A DNA stretch of 64,000 nt from Rhizobium chutanense (GCF_002531935.1 NZ_NWSV01000007.1:62001-126000), one strand, 5' to 3'. Shown: positions 20,469-33,181, counted from the stretch's first letter. Translations and numbers: made by a program. The notes: generated by a model not told the origin, from the letters alone.

Positions 20469-23386
20469 TCCGCCGCAACCGCCTTCTTCGCCGGCCGCCG
20501 CTCCAGCAATTCCTTGAGGAAATGTCCGGTATAGGAGCGCTTCTCCTTGACGATCGCTTCGGGCGTGCCGACAGCCACGATCTCGCCGCCGCCGTCGCCG
20601 CCCTCGGGGCCGAAATCGAGCACCCAGTCGGCCGTCTTGATAACCTCGAGATTGTGCTCGATCACCACCACCGAATTGCCCTGGTTGACCAGTTCGTGCA
20701 GCATTTCGAGCAGCTTGGCGACGTCATGGAAATGCAGGCCGGTCGTCGGCTCGTCGAGAATATAGAGCGTGCGTCCCGTCGACCGCTTCGACAACTCCTT
20801 GGCGAGCTTGACGCGCTGCGCCTCGCCGCCCGAGAGCGTATTCGCCTGCTGGCCGACCTTGATGTAACCGAGACCGACATCCTTCAGCGATTGCAGCTTG
20901 TCGCGCACCGCCGGTACCGCCGCGAAGAAATCGACGCCTTCCTCCACCGTCATGTCGAGCACGTCGGCGATCGACTTCTGCTTGAAGGTGACGTCGAGCG
21001 TCTCTCTGTTGTAGCGCTTGCCGTGGCAGACATCGCAGGTGACATAGACATCGGGCAGGAAGTGCATCTCGATCTTGATGACGCCGTCGCCCTGGCAGGC
21101 CTCGCAGCGTCCGCCCTTGACGTTGAAGGAGAAGCGGCCGGGCTGGTAGCCGCGGGCCTTCGCCTCCGGCAGGCCGGCGAACCAGTCGCGGATCGGGGTG
21201 AAGGCGCCGGTATAGGTTGCCGGGTTCGAGCGCGGCGTGCGGCCGATCGGCGATTGATCGATGTCGATCACCTTGTCGATATGTTCGAAGCCGTCGATGC
21301 GGTCGTGATCGGCCGGATTTTCACGTGCGCCCATGACACGGCGCGCTGCCGACTTATAGAGCGTCTCGATCAGGAAGGTGGATTTGCCGCCGCCGGAAAC
21401 GCCGGTCACCGCCGTGAACACCCCAAGCGGGATCGACGCCGTGACGTTCTTCAGATTGTTGCCGCGCGCGCCGACCACCTTGATCTCGCGGCCCTTTTTC
21501 TGCTTGCGGCGCTCATGGGGAACGGGCACGCCGAGTTCGCCGGAGAGGTATTTGCCGGTCAGCGACTGCGGATTGTCCATGATATCCTGCGGCGTGCCGT
21601 GGGCGACAACCTCACCGCCGCGAATGCCGGCGGCCGGGCCGATATCGACTACGTCGTCGGCCGTCATGATCGCATCCTCGTCATGTTCGACGACGATGAC
21701 GGTGTTGCCGATGTCGCGCAGGTGTTTCAGCGTGTCGAGCAGCCGCGCATTGTCGCGCTGATGCAGGCCGATCGACGGCTCGTCGAGCACATAGAGCACG
21801 CCCGTCAGCCCCGAACCGATCTGCGAGGCCAGCCGGATGCGCTGGCTTTCGCCGCCCGACAGCGTGCCGGAGTTGCGCGAGAGGCTCAGATATTCCAGGC
21901 CGACATCGTTGAGGAAGCGCAGCCGGTCGCGGATTTCCTTGAGGATGCGCACCGCAATCTCGTTCTGCTTGGCGTTGAAGCTGGCCGGCAGCGTCTCGAA
22001 CCAGTCGCGGGCGACGCGGATCGACATGCCGGTGACTTCACCGATATGCAGCGTGTCGATCTTCACCGCCAAAGCCTCCGGCTTCAGGCGGAAGCCGTTG
22101 CAGGAAGGGCAGGGCGCGGCCGACATGAAGCGCTCGATATCCTCGCGCGCCCAGGCGGAATCCGTCTCCTTCCAGCGGCGCTCGAGATTGGTGATGATGC
22201 CCTCGAAATTCTTCTGCGTCGTATAGGAACGGGCGCCGTCGGCGTAGTGGAATTCGATCTTGTCCTCGGTGCCGTTGAGGATGACGTCCTTGGCCTCGTC
22301 GGACAGATCGTTCCAGCGGGTGCCGAGCTTGAAGCCGTAATGTTTGCCGAGCGCTTCCAGCGTCTGGTTATAATAGGGTGAGGTCGACTTCGCCCAGGGC
22401 GCGATCGCCCCGTCGCGCAGCGTCCGCTCGGGCTCGGGCACGATCAGATCCGGATCGATCTTCTGCTGGGCGCCGAGGCCGTCGCAGGTCGGGCAGGCGC
22501 CGAAGGGATTGTTGAAGGAAAACAGCCGCGGCTCGATCTCGGGAATAGTGAAACCGGAAACCGGGCAGGCGAATTTCTCCGAAAACAGCACGCGCTCATG
22601 CGTCTCGTTCAGCGACTTGTTGGCCGAGCCGCCGGCCGACGTCTCTTCCGGCGGCAGCGGCTTGTCGGCGAATTCGGCGATCGCCAGCCCGTCGGCGAGC
22701 TTCAGGCAGGTTTCCAGGCTGTCGGCCAGCCGGGCCGAGACATCCGAGCGCACGACGATGCGGTCGACCACCACATCGATATCGTGCTTGTATTTCTTGT
22801 CGAGCGCCGGCACCTCGGCGATCTCGTAGAACTGGCCGTCGACCTTGACGCGCTGGAAGCCTTTCTTCATCAGCTCGGCGAGTTCCTTCTTATATTCGCC
22901 CTTGCGGCCGCGCACGAGCGGCGCGAGAATATAAAGACGGGTGCCTTCGCCGAAATCGAGGACGCGGTCGACCATCTGGCTCACCGTCTGGCTCTCGATC
23001 GGCAGGCCGGTCGCCGGCGAATAGGGAACGCCGACGCGGGCAAACAGCAGGCGCATATAGTCGTAGATCTCGGTGACGGTGCCGACCGTCGAGCGCGGGT
23101 TGCGCGAGGTGGTCTTCTGCTCGATCGAGATCGCTGGCGACAGTCCGTCGATCTGGTCGACATCGGGCTTCTGCATCATTTCGAGGAACTGCCGGGCATA
23201 GGCCGACAGGCTCTCGACATAACGGCGTTGGCCCTCGGCATAGATCGTGTCGAAGGCAAGCGAGGACTTGCCGGAACCCGAAAGCCCGGTCATCACGATC
23301 AGCTTGTTGCGCGGCAGATCGAGATCGATGCCCTTGAGATTGTGCTCGCGCGCGCCGCGGATGGAGATCGTCTTCAGTTCGCTCAT
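20465..23386 (-). CDS. uvrA: Excinuclease ABC subunit A
   Basis: UvrA (973 residues, slightly longer than the E. coli 940) recognises DNA damage in nucleotide excision repair. Both ABC modules are present: Walker [20 protein letters not shown] near residue 35 and [16 protein letters not shown], with signatures [13 protein letters not shown] and [13 protein letters not shown]. Zinc-finger cysteines are visible in [20 protein letters not shown] and [11 protein letters not shown]...[11 protein letters not shown] LexA-type operator lies upstream (23511-23525), predicting SOS induction. It forms a likely unit with the downstream GNAT and DUF72 genes. Confidence 0.98.
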   Translation of the reverse strand: MSELKTISIRGAREHNLKGIDLDLPRNKLIVMTGLSGSGKSSLAFDTIYAEGQRRYVESLSAYARQFLEMMQKPDVDQIDGLSPAISIEQKTTSRNPRSTVGTVTEIYDYMRLLFARVGVPYSPATGLPIESQTVSQMVDRVLDFGEGTRLYILAPLVRGRKGEYKKELAELMKKGFQRVKVDGQFYEIAEVPALDKKYKHDIDVVVDRIVVRSDVSARLADSLETCLKLADGLAIAEFADKPLPPEETSAGGSANKSLNETHERVLFSEKFACPVSGFTIPEIEPRLFSFNNPFGACPTCDGLGAQQKIDPDLIVPEPERTLRDGAIAPWAKSTSPYYNQTLEALGKHYGFKLGTRWNDLSDEAKDVILNGTEDKIEFHYADGARSYTTQKNFEGIITNLERRWKETDSAWAREDIERFMSAAPCPSCNGFRLKPEALAVKIDTLHIGEVTGMSIRVARDWFETLPASFNAKQNEIAVRILKEIRDRLRFLNDVGLEYLSLSRNSGTLSGGESQRIRLASQIGSGLTGVLYVLDEPSIGLHQRDNARLLDTLKHLRDIGNTVIVVEHDEDAIMTADDVVDIGPAAGIRGGEVVAHGTPQDIMDNPQSLTGKYLSGELGVPVPHERRKQKKGREIKVVGARGNNLKNVTASIPLGVFTAVTGVSGGGKSTFLIETLYKSAARRVMGARENPADHDRIDGFEHIDKVIDIDQSPIGRTPRSNPATYTGAFTPIRDWFAGLPEAKARGYQPGRFSFNVKGGRCEACQGDGVIKIEMHFLPDVYVTCDVCHGKRYNRETLDVTFKQKSIADVLDMTVEEGVDFFAAVPAVRDKLQSLKDVGLGYIKVGQQANTLSGGEAQRVKLAKELSKRSTGRTLYILDEPTTGLHFHDVAKLLEMLHELVNQGNSVVVIEHNLEVIKTADWVLDFGPEGGDGGGEIVAVGTPEAIVKEKRSYTGHFLKELLERRPAKKAVAAE

Positions 23387-23510
23387 CGTCTCAGCTTTGG
23401 TCCTTTGGGATAACAGCCCTTATTTAGTGATGCGGACCGGCGAGTCGAGGCTGAATGTCCGCTACAGTCAAGGTTTTCGATTCTGTTGACAGGATCATAC
23501 GGATAAACTA

Positions 23511-23525
23511 GAACAAAGAAAGAAC
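23511..23525. promoter_or_regulatory. SOS box (alphaproteobacterial LexA operator) between uvrA and ssb
   Basis: GAAC-AAAGAAA-GAAC on the plus strand, i.e. GTTC-N7-GTTC on the minus strand, is an exact match to the LexA site described for Rhizobium and Agrobacterium. It is 125 bases upstream of uvrA and 144 bases upstream of ssb. A TTGACA at 23486-23491 on the plus strand is spaced so that a -10 region toward ssb would overlap the box, so one site may control both genes. Confidence 0.88.
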
Positions 23526-23668
23526 AAAATTCCTGATGGATGCATGCGGCCTTCTGATGGATAAACATGTGGATGAACGACCGTTTACGCGCATCGGCGG
23601 TCTGCGATGGTTTAAGGTGCGCTGATCGATTAACGCCGCCGGGCAGGGCGGCAGGCAGGGTGAGAAGC

Positions 23669-24184
23669 ATGGCTGGTAGCGTGAATAAGGTAATTCTGGT
23701 TGGAAACGTGGGTGCAGACCCCGAAATCCGCCGTACTCAGGATGGCCGGCCGATCGCCAATCTTCGTATCGCGACCTCGGAGACCTGGCGTGACCGAAAT
23801 TCCGGCGAGCGCCGCGAGAAGACCGAATGGCACACTGTCGTCGTCTTCAACGAGGGCCTCTGCAAGGTCGTCGAGCAATATGTGAAGAAGGGCGCCAAGC
23901 TCTATATCGAAGGCCAGCTGCAGACCCGCAAGTGGCAGGACCAGCAGGGCCAGGACCGCTATTCGACCGAAGTGGTGCTTCAGGGCTTCAGCTCGACGCT
24001 GACCATGCTCGACGGCCGCGGCGATGGCGGCGGCGCAAGCTCCGGCTTCGGCGGCGGCCGCGGCGGCAGCAGCAACAATGATTACGGCGACGATTACGGC
24101 GCCCCGGCCCCTTCCTCGTCGCCCAGCCGCGGTGGTGGCGGCGGCAACTTCTCGCGCGATCTCGACGACGACATCCCGTTCTGA
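23669..24184 (+). CDS. ssb: Single-stranded DNA-binding protein
   Basis: A 171-residue SSB. The N-terminal OB fold is clear ([57 protein letters not shown]), followed by a Gly/Ser-rich linker from about residue 118 and the acidic tail DLDDDIPF that binds partner proteins. The start at 23669 has a GAGAAG ribosome site; the frame extends upstream only as non-homologous sequence. The divergent arrangement with uvrA and the shared SOS box fit a DNA-repair locus. Confidence 0.97.
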   Translation: MAGSVNKVILVGNVGADPEIRRTQDGRPIANLRIATSETWRDRNSGERREKTEWHTVVVFNEGLCKVVEQYVKKGAKLYIEGQLQTRKWQDQQGQDRYSTEVVLQGFSSTLTMLDGRGDGGGASSGFGGGRGGSSNNDYGDDYGAPAPSSSPSRGGGGGNFSRDLDDDIPF

Positions 24185-24215
24185 TCAACCGCGTTTCGTG
24201 GCTTGAAAGACCTGA

Positions 24216-24250
24216 GAGCATGATGTCTTTGGCGGCATCATGCTCTTTTT
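24216..24250 (+). terminator. Rho-independent terminator of ssb
   Basis: GAGCATGATG (24216-24225) pairs with CATCATGCTC (24236-24245), followed by five T. Confidence 0.9.
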
Positions 24251-24279
24251 CTTTGATCTCGCGGCAGTTGCCGCCGCTT

Positions 24280-24927
24280 TCAGTGCGGCGTCGCGCTGAT
24301 CAGATTGAGCGCCGCTTTCGCGCCGTCGACGACGAATTGCACCGCCAGGGCGGCGAGGATGACGCCGAGGAGGCGGGTCAGGATGGCCCGGCCGGTAACG
24401 CCGAGGAAACGGTCGAGCCTGTCGGCGATCAGCAGCATCAGCAGCGTCAGCAACAGATTGGCGGCGATGACGGCGATTAGTTGCGCCTTCCCGACGGAGG
24501 TCGCCAGCGTGCCGGCCAGCAGGATCGTCGCCGAGATCGCACCCGGGCCTGCGATCAGCGGCAAGGCGAGGGGAAAGACGGCGATATTCTCGATATGATC
24601 CTTGGTGACGGCAGCCTCGCTGGCCTTCTCCTTGCGCTCCTGCCGTCGCTCGAACACCATCTCGAAGGCGATCCAGAAGAGCAGCAGCCCGCCGGCGATG
24701 CGGAAGGCGCCGATCGAGATCCCGAGGACCCCGAGCACGCCGGCGCCGAACAGCGCGAAGACGGCGAGGATGATGAAGGCGATCGTCGAGCCGCGCAGCG
24801 CCACCTGCGTGCGCTCGGCCCGGCTCATGCCCGTGGTCAGCCCCAGGAAGATCGGGGCGAGCCCCGGCGGATCGATGGTGACGAGCAGCGTCGTGAAGGC
24901 GTTGATCAATTGGTCGGCGCTTGCCAT
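24280..24927 (-). CDS. MarC-family (UPF0056) integral membrane protein
   Basis: A 215-residue membrane protein with six hydrophobic segments, of the MarC/NAAT family. The first segment has LLVTIDPPGLAPIFLGLT and a later one has PLALPLIAGPGAISATILLA, both diagnostic of the family. Despite the name, involvement in multiple-antibiotic resistance was not upheld for E. coli MarC, and the substrate is unknown. The start at 24927 has GGAGA six bases upstream; the alternative nine codons earlier lacks one. It converges with ssb and is divergent from gyrA. Confidence 0.87.
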   Translation of the reverse strand: MASADQLINAFTTLLVTIDPPGLAPIFLGLTTGMSRAERTQVALRGSTIAFIILAVFALFGAGVLGVLGISIGAFRIAGGLLLFWIAFEMVFERRQERKEKASEAAVTKDHIENIAVFPLALPLIAGPGAISATILLAGTLATSVGKAQLIAVIAANLLLTLLMLLIADRLDRFLGVTGRAILTRLLGVILAALAVQFVVDGAKAALNLISATPH

Positions 24928-25163
24928 CGTCTCTCCGAAACCCCATATGGACACGTGGTTTTTATGATTGTGAAGCGGGGATTCCGATTTGGCAAATATC
25001 CCGCGGCCGCCTGCGACCGATTTGTCCGCTGAGGCCGCGCATCTTTAATGTTTTACCCTCTTTAAGCCGCAAAAGCCTGTTCAAAACGCGCTCGGAAATT
25101 GGCGCGGCAACAGGCTTTCCGCTATAAATCTTCAAGTGATTCTAGAAGAGATCGTGATCTGTT

Positions 25164-27986
<2,823 letters not shown>

Positions 27987-27997
27987 TCAGATGAACG

Positions 27998-28026
27998 GGG
28001 CGGCTTCGGGCCGCCCTTAGTTTTTT
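27998..28026 (+). terminator. Rho-independent terminator of gyrA
   Basis: GGGCGGC (27998-28004) pairs with GCCGCCC (28010-28016), followed by TTAG and six T. Confidence 0.85.
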
Positions 28027-28070
28027 GACGGAGCTTGCTTTCTATTCAGCGCGGTTTGTACCAGTGGCTG

Positions 28071-28215
28071 CCCTCGCCCTAGCTCTCTCGCCGTAAACGG
28101 GGCGAGGGGACGTGCCCAGCGAGACGTTGGCGAAGGGACGGAGGGGGTTGCGCCTATCCCCCTTCGCCCCGTTTACGGGGAGAAGGTGGCGGCAGCCGGA
28201 TGAGGGGCGGGCTTC
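28071..28215. repeat. RIME-like intergenic repeat downstream of gyrA
   Basis: CCGTAAACGGGGCGAGGG at 28091-28108 is matched inverted by CCCTTCGCCCCGTTTACGG (28160-28178, one extra T). The right end, GGGGAGAAGGTGGCGGCAGCCGGATGAGGGG, resembles the elements at 14595 and 14724. The stretch 27987-28381 contains no convincing gene other than this repeat and two terminators. Confidence 0.7.
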
Positions 28216-28283
28216 GGCAATCTCCGGGATCGGGTTTTGGCTTCGTGCCCCCTTCCTCTTCAAGCCCGAGGACCGCTCAATCC

Positions 28284-28319
28284 AAAGAAAAAGCCGGACG
28301 CTGGGGTGCATCCGGCTTT
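28284..28319 (-). terminator. Rho-independent terminator of the small-protein cluster
   Basis: AAAGCCGGA (28290-28298) pairs with TCCGGCTTT (28311-28319). Read on the minus strand a T-rich tract (complement of 28284-28292) follows. It lies 60 bases past the last small ORF, supporting a real transcription unit there. Confidence 0.8.
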
Positions 28320-28381
28320 GAAAGGCCTTGGGCAGCGGAAGGGCGCCGCTCAAGGTGGGGAAGGGGTTGGAAAGAGGAAAG

Positions 28382-28516
28382 TCAGAACGCTCTATGTTTT
28401 TCGTTCATCGCCTTTACCTCTTCGCCTTCGCGCCGGAGCGCCGAGATCGTCGAGGTTACGGACACGATGAACATGACGCTGATAAGGGCCGTGAGCACTG
28501 TCAAGATCGTGAACAT
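28382..28516 (-). CDS. Small single-pass membrane protein (44 aa)
   Basis: The frame encodes MFTILTVLTALISVMFIVSV, then TSTISALRREGEEVKAMNEKHRAF: one transmembrane helix followed by a short charged tail. AGGAAAGGA lies six bases upstream of the ATG, a good ribosome site, and a terminator follows downstream. No family is recognised. It is the last of two or three tiny membrane proteins read toward gyrA. The strong ribosome site, hydrophobic helix and terminator argue that it is real, but conservation would be needed to confirm it. Confidence 0.6.
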   Translation of the reverse strand: MFTILTVLTALISVMFIVSVTSTISALRREGEEVKAMNEKHRAF

Positions 28517-28552
28517 GGGCATTCCTTTCCTGGGGAGTTGCGTTCTCGCCCC

Positions 28553-28708
28553 TCAGTACTGGCCCAGTACGGCCGTCCGGGCCGAAGCATAGGGACCATA
28601 AACCTTGGACGTATCAACCTTCTGATCATAGAGAGCGACAGTTGCAGTCAGCATGCCCGTGACCATTACCATCCAGAGCACGTTAATCATCGTAATCTTG
28701 CCGGGCAT
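28553..28708 (-). CDS. Small single-pass membrane protein (51 aa)
   Basis: The product is 51 residues: MPGKITMINVLWMVMVTGML and TATVALYDQKVDTSKVYGPY, then ASARTAVLGQY. One hydrophobic helix spans about residues 7-26, with a short polar C-terminal part. The start at 28708 has AGGAAGGA six bases upstream; the frame extends ten codons further without a ribosome site. It lies 36 bases upstream of the 44-residue gene and is probably cotranscribed with it. No known family is recognised, and a structural or regulatory small-protein role is only a guess. Confidence 0.62.
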   Translation of the reverse strand: MPGKITMINVLWMVMVTGMLTATVALYDQKVDTSKVYGPYASARTAVLGQY

Positions 28709-28839
28709 CTTTAGTCCTTCCTGCCGCGATAATCGCATCTATATGTCGGTTGAATGAACGCATCCGTTTTAAAATGGTTCCGCCGGATGTTGAGGGGGTG
28801 TTTACCAATGCCGATCTGAAGCCTCCTTGAATGTCTCGT

Positions 28840-29025
28840 TCATCTGGCGTTCAGATTCGAAGCCCGGTTTGCCCCACGCAGGCGACCTTGGGCGCGCACG
28901 ATCGCCGCATGTTCGGCGAGTTCGGGCCGCACCCAGCTCACCTCGTAGCGATCGGCGAAATAGCCATAGGCCATCTCGGCAGCGAGGGAGGAAACGACGG
29001 CAAGTGCAACGAGCACGATCAGCAT
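28840..29025 (-). CDS. Small membrane-anchored protein (61 aa)
   Basis: The product begins with one hydrophobic segment (MLIVLVALAVVSSLAAEMAY) followed by a soluble tail, GYFADRYEVSWVRPELAEHA and a basic end. The ribosome site before this Met is weak; an upstream in-frame ATG at 29130 would add 35 mainly polar residues. It is read in the same direction as the two other tiny membrane proteins, 131 bases upstream of the next. The family is unknown. Support rests on the clean signal-anchor pattern, so confidence is moderate. Confidence 0.5.
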   Translation of the reverse strand: MLIVLVALAVVSSLAAEMAYGYFADRYEVSWVRPELAEHAAIVRAQGRLRGANRASNLNAR

Positions 29026-29220
29026 GGGTGTAGTCTTTCGGGGAGCGCCGGATGCCGGAATGGCATCGGCTGCGTTGATGGTTTGAGTTAAGCAGATCCT
29101 GTCTGAAACCGCCTTGAACGGGTCATTCATCCACCGTTCAACCGTCCGGGACGATCGGCCAAATCACTTGCGGCAAAGCGGCATCCATGACAAAAGGCGT
29201 CAAACCAACGGTCGGGCCAG

Positions 29221-29715
29221 ATGACGACAGCTTTTTATCCGGGGTCTTTCGACCCGATCACCAATGGGCATGTGGATGTTCTGGTCCAGGCGCTGAACGT
29301 CGCCGAAAAGGTGATCGTCGCGATCGGCATCCATCCCGGCAAGGCGCCGCTGTTTTCCTTCGAGGAAAGGGCCGAGCTGATCCGCCGTTCTCTGGCGGAA
29401 GCGCTTCCCGGCAAGACCGGCGATATCACGGTCGTCGCCTTCGACAATCTGGTTGTCGATGCCGCCCGCACCCATGGCGCCACGCTTTTGATCCGCGGCC
29501 TTCGCGACGGCACCGATCTTGATTATGAAATGCAGATGGCCGGCATGAACCGGACGATGGCGCCTGACATCCAGACCATCTTTTTGCCGGCAGGCACGGC
29601 CTCTCGGCCCATTACCGCCACATTGGTCCGCCAGATCGCCGCCATGGGTGGCGATGTCAGCGCCTTCGTGCCGGCCGCCGTTCTACAAGCCCTCACATCC
29701 AAGCGCCAAAATTAA
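29221..29715 (+). CDS. coaD: Phosphopantetheine adenylyltransferase
   Basis: CoaD (164 residues) transfers AMP from ATP to 4'-phosphopantetheine, the penultimate step of coenzyme A synthesis. The nucleotidyltransferase start [18 protein letters not shown] contains the TxGH motif; [22 protein letters not shown] and the ATP-binding end [17 protein letters not shown] are also intact. It is the first gene of a same-strand run with two peptidyl-prolyl isomerases and queA-tgt. Confidence 0.97.
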   Translation: MTTAFYPGSFDPITNGHVDVLVQALNVAEKVIVAIGIHPGKAPLFSFEERAELIRRSLAEALPGKTGDITVVAFDNLVVDAARTHGATLLIRGLRDGTDLDYEMQMAGMNRTMAPDIQTIFLPAGTASRPITATLVRQIAAMGGDVSAFVPAAVLQALTSKRQN

Positions 29716-29788
29716 CAACGACAAAGACTTGCAGGCACAAGACCAGCAAGCGCAAAGACCAGGCGGAACCCGCCGCAATGGAGCCCAT

Positions 29789-30361
29789 ATGAAACTCTTT
29801 TATCTCGCATTTGCCGGCGTGTTGTATCTCGCCTCCTTTGCCGGCGATGCCTTCGCCCAGTCTGCCGATCATTACCTCACCATCCAGCTGAAGAATGGTC
29901 CCGTCGTCATCCAGCTCATGCCTGATGTTGCGCCGAAGCATGTCGCGCAGATCGAGGCGTTGGCCAAGAAGGGCGAATACGACAACGTCGCCTTCCATCG
30001 CGTCATCGAGGGTTTCATGGCCCAGACCGGCGACGTCAAATATGGCAACATGGAAAAGAACTTTGACGCGAGCCTGGCCGGCACCGGCGGCTCAGACCTT
30101 CCCGACCTTCCGGCTGAATTCTCCAAGACCCCGTTCGTGCGCGGCACGGTCGGCATGGCCCGTTCGCAGGATCCGAATTCCGCCAATTCGCAGTTCTTCA
30201 TCATGTTTGCCGACGGCTCCTTCCTGAACGGCCAGTACACCGTCGTCGGCAAGGTCGTCTCCGGCATGGAGAATGTCGACAAGATCAAGCGCGGCGAAGG
30301 CCAGAACGGCGAAGTCAAAAGTCCAGACCGGATGATCAAGGTCACCCTGGGCAAGAAGTAA
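29789..30361 (+). CDS. ppiA: Exported cyclophilin-type peptidyl-prolyl isomerase
   Basis: A 190-residue cyclophilin with an N-terminal signal peptide (MKLFYLAFAGVLYLASFAGD, cleavage near AFAQSA), so it acts in the periplasm. Catalytic-site elements FHRVIEGFMAQTGD, RGTVGMARSQDPNSANSQFFIM and LNGQYTVVGKVVSGM are present. The start at 29789 marks the signal peptide; the open frame runs upstream inside coaD. The next gene is a closely similar cytoplasmic form, suggesting a tandem duplication. Confidence 0.93.
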   Translation: MKLFYLAFAGVLYLASFAGDAFAQSADHYLTIQLKNGPVVIQLMPDVAPKHVAQIEALAKKGEYDNVAFHRVIEGFMAQTGDVKYGNMEKNFDASLAGTGGSDLPDLPAEFSKTPFVRGTVGMARSQDPNSANSQFFIMFADGSFLNGQYTVVGKVVSGMENVDKIKRGEGQNGEVKSPDRMIKVTLGKK

Positions 30362-30389
30362 GTTACGAGAGAAACAACAGGAGAAGACA

Positions 30390-30899
30390 ATGGCCGAGAT
30401 CAAGGATCCCGAAAACACCATCATTCTGGAAACCACCAAGGGCAAGGTTGTCATTCAGCTTCTGCCGCAGGTTGCGCCCGAGCATGTCGCCCGCATCAAG
30501 GAACTCGCCCGCGAGAAGGCCTATGACGGCGTCGTCTTCCACCGTGTCATCCAGGATTTCATGGCCCAGACGGGCGATGTCCAATATGGCAAGAAGGGTT
30601 CGGAAACCTTCAATCCCGGCCGGGCCGGCATGGGCGGCTCCTCCAAGCCGGATCTGAAGGCCGAATTCTCCGCGACGACGCATACGCGCGGCACCTGCTC
30701 GATGGCCCGTTCGCAGAACCCGAACTCCGCCAATTCGCAGTTCTTCATCTGCTTTACCGACGCGCCCTGGCTGAACAAGCAGTATTCCGTCTGGGGCCAG
30801 GTCATTGAAGGCATGGAAAACGTCGACAAGATCAAGCGCGGCGAGCCGGTTTCCGATCCGGACTCGATCGTCTCGATGCGGGTTGCCGCCGACGTCTGA
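30390..30899 (+). CDS. ppiB: Cytoplasmic cyclophilin-type peptidyl-prolyl isomerase
   Basis: A 169-residue cyclophilin without signal peptide. FHRVIQDFMAQTGDVQYG, SMARSQNPNSANSQFFICF and LNKQYSVWGQVIEGMENVDK match the family and the neighbouring exported paralogue. An AGGAGAAGAC ribosome site precedes the ATG. It follows ppiA by 28 bases and ends before a strong terminator, so ppiA-ppiB probably form one unit, possibly with coaD. Confidence 0.95.
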   Translation: MAEIKDPENTIILETTKGKVVIQLLPQVAPEHVARIKELAREKAYDGVVFHRVIQDFMAQTGDVQYGKKGSETFNPGRAGMGGSSKPDLKAEFSATTHTRGTCSMARSQNPNSANSQFFICFTDAPWLNKQYSVWGQVIEGMENVDKIKRGEPVSDPDSIVSMRVAADV

Positions 30900-30913
30900 T
30901 TGTGATTTCTGCT

Positions 30914-30951
30914 GAAACCCGCCCTTGCGTGACTGCGCGAGGGCGGGTTTC
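30914..30951 (+). terminator. Terminator hairpin after ppiB
   Basis: GAAACCCGCCCT (30914-30925) pairs perfectly with AGGGCGGGTTTC (30940-30951) over 12 bp. The T-rich tract after it is short, but the stem is strong and separates ppiB from queA. Confidence 0.8.
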
Positions 30952-30968
30952 GCTTTGAAAGTGCCCTT

Positions 30969-32054
30969 ATGCGCGTAGACCTTTTCGATTTCGATCTGCC
31001 CGATGAACGCATCGCGCTACGGCCCGCCGAGCCGCGCGACAGTGCGCGCCTGCTCGTCGTCGATCCCAATGCGGCAAACAGCCTTTCGGATCATAGCGTC
31101 AGTGACCTGCCGTCCTTCCTCAGGGCGGGCGATGCGCTGGTTTTCAACGATACCAAGGTCATCCCGGCCCAACTCGAAGGCATCCGTCATCGCGACGGCG
31201 CCGGCGGCCAGCAGGTGTCGGCAACGCTGCACATGCGCGTCGGCCCCAGCCGCTGGAAGGCCTTTGCCAAGCCCGGCAAACGCATCAAGCCGGGTGATCG
31301 CATCGCCTTCGGCCATTCCGGCGAAAGCTGCTTGCTTGGCTCGCTTGACGCGACCGTCGAGGAAAAGGGCGAGGCCGGCGAGGTGACGCTGGCCTTCGAT
31401 CTTTCCGGCCCGACGCTCGACGAGGCGATCGCCGCCGTCGGCCATATTCCGCTGCCGCCCTATATCGCCGCCAAGCGCCCCGAGGATGAGCGCGACCGCG
31501 AGGATTACCAGACGATCTATGCCCGGGAGGAGGGCGCCGTTGCCGCTCCCACCGCCGGCCTGCATTTCACCCCTGCGCTGTTCGAGGCGCTCGACAAGGC
31601 CGGTATCGAACGCCATTTCGTCACGCTGCATGTCGGCGCAGGCACCTTCCTGCCCGTCAAGGCCGACGATACCGCCGATCACAAAATGCATCTGGAAAGC
31701 GGTTATGTCGGCGCCGAAACCGCCGCCCGGCTGAATGCCGTCAAGGCAAGGGGCGGGCGCATTGTCTGCGTCGGCACCACCTCATTGCGGCTCATCGAGA
31801 GTGCAGCTGCGGAAAGCGGTGAGATCAAGCCCTGGGCCGGCGCCACCGGCATCTTCATCACGCCCGGCTACCGCTTCAAGGCGGTCGACATTCTGATGAC
31901 CAATTTCCATTTGCCGCGCTCGACGCTGTTCATGCTGGTCTCGGCCTTTTCAGGCTTCGAGGCCATGCATGCAGCCTATAAACACGCCATTTCGACAGGC
32001 TACCGCTTCTACTCCTATGGTGATGCGAGCCTTCTTTTCCGGAAAGACAAATGA
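30969..32054 (+). CDS. queA: tRNA S-adenosylmethionine ribosyltransferase-isomerase
   Basis: QueA (361 residues) transfers the ribosyl part of S-adenosylmethionine to preQ1-modified tRNA, forming epoxyqueuosine. Family motifs seen include [19 protein letters not shown], the substrate region [22 protein letters not shown] [12 protein letters not shown] and [10 protein letters not shown]. The stop overlaps the tgt start in ATGA. The other queuosine genes (queCDEF, queG) are not in this window. Confidence 0.96.
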   Translation: MRVDLFDFDLPDERIALRPAEPRDSARLLVVDPNAANSLSDHSVSDLPSFLRAGDALVFNDTKVIPAQLEGIRHRDGAGGQQVSATLHMRVGPSRWKAFAKPGKRIKPGDRIAFGHSGESCLLGSLDATVEEKGEAGEVTLAFDLSGPTLDEAIAAVGHIPLPPYIAAKRPEDERDREDYQTIYAREEGAVAAPTAGLHFTPALFEALDKAGIERHFVTLHVGAGTFLPVKADDTADHKMHLESGYVGAETAARLNAVKARGGRIVCVGTTSLRLIESAAAESGEIKPWAGATGIFITPGYRFKAVDILMTNFHLPRSTLFMLVSAFSGFEAMHAAYKHAISTGYRFYSYGDASLLFRKDK

Positions 32055-33181
32055 CAGAGAACTTCCAATTCACGCTTGAAAAGACCGACGCCGGCGCCCG
32101 CCTCGGCAAAATCTCCATGCCGCGCGGCGAAATCCGCACCCCGGCCTTCATGCCGGTCGGCACTGTCGGCACCGTCAAGGCCATGTATCTCGACCAGGTG
32201 CGCGAAACCGGCGCCGACATCATTCTCGGCAATACCTATCACCTGATGCTGCGCCCGACCGCTGAGCGCGTCGCCCGCCTCGGCGGCCTGCACAAGCTGA
32301 TCCGCTGGGAGCATCCGATCCTGACGGATTCCGGCGGTTTCCAGGTCATGTCGCTCTCCGGCCTGCGCAAGCTCGACGAGCAGGGCGTCACCTTCAAGTC
32401 GCATGTCGACGGCAGCCTGCACCACATGTCGCCGGAGCGCTCCATCGAAATCCAGGGCCTGCTCGGCTCCGATATCCAGATGCAGCTCGACGAATGCGTG
32501 GCGCTGCCGGCCGAGCCGAGGGAGATCGAGCGCGCCATGGAAATGTCGCTGCGCTGGGCCGAGCGCTGCCGGGTTGCCTTCGGCGACCAGCCGGGCAAGG
32601 CGATGTTCGGCATCGTCCAGGGCGGCGATATTCCGGCGCTGCGCATTCGTTCGGCCGAGGCGTTGAGCCAGCTCGATCTCAAGGGTTATGCCATCGGCGG
32701 CCTTGCCGTCGGCGAGCCGCAGGACGTCATGCTGCGGATGCTCGAAACGACGCTGCCGGTGCTGCCCGGACAAAAGCCGCGTTACCTCATGGGTGTCGGC
32801 ACGCCGGATGATATCCTGAAATCGGTCGCCCGCGGCATCGATATGTTCGACTGCGTCATGCCGACCCGCTCCGGCCGCCACGGCCTGGCCTTTACCCGCC
32901 GCGGCAAGGTCAATATCCGCAATGCCCGCCATGCCGAGGATATGCGCCCGCTCGACGAACAGTCGAGCTGCCCGGCCTCACGCGATTATTCGCGGGCCTA
33001 TCTGCACCACCTCGTCCGCTCCAACGAAGCGCTCGGCGGCATGCTGCTCTCCTGGAACAATCTCGCCTATTACCAGGAACTGATGCAGGGCATCCGCAAG
33101 GCCATCGCCGAAGACCGCTTCGCCGATTTCATGGCGGAGACGCAGGAAGAATGGGCGAGGGGCGATCTCGACCCGGTTTAA
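32051..33181 (+). CDS. tgt: Queuine/preQ1 tRNA-guanine transglycosylase with altered zinc site
   Basis: Tgt (376 residues) exchanges guanine-34 of GUN-anticodon tRNAs for preQ1. Catalytic regions are intact: [15 protein letters not shown] (Asp93), GIVQGG, GGLAVGE and the nucleophile region [18 protein letters not shown] (Asp267). The zinc site is not standard. Where E. coli has LDAECDCYTC (Cys302, Cys304, Cys307) this protein has [10 protein letters not shown], so only Cys307 remains and two ligands are Ser305 and Ser310; the ligand His in SRAYLHHL is kept. It is coupled to queA by a four-base overlap. Confidence 0.95.
   Translation: MTENFQFTLEKTDAGARLGKISMPRGEIRTPAFMPVGTVGTVKAMYLDQVRETGADIILGNTYHLMLRPTAERVARLGGLHKLIRWEHPILTDSGGFQVMSLSGLRKLDEQGVTFKSHVDGSLHHMSPERSIEIQGLLGSDIQMQLDECVALPAEPREIERAMEMSLRWAERCRVAFGDQPGKAMFGIVQGGDIPALRIRSAEALSQLDLKGYAIGGLAVGEPQDVMLRMLETTLPVLPGQKPRYLMGVGTPDDILKSVARGIDMFDCVMPTRSGRHGLAFTRRGKVNIRNARHAEDMRPLDEQSSCPASRDYSRAYLHHLVRSNEALGGMLLSWNNLAYYQELMQGIRKAIAEDRFADFMAETQEEWARGDLDPV

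Noticed and set aside
20345..22381. Long plus-strand open frame across uvrA
   Set aside because: It is antisense to an unmistakable uvrA and has no ribosome site or domain.
30390..30899. Tandem cyclophilins as a special system
   Set aside because: A paired exported and cytoplasmic cyclophilin is a common arrangement and needs no further explanation.
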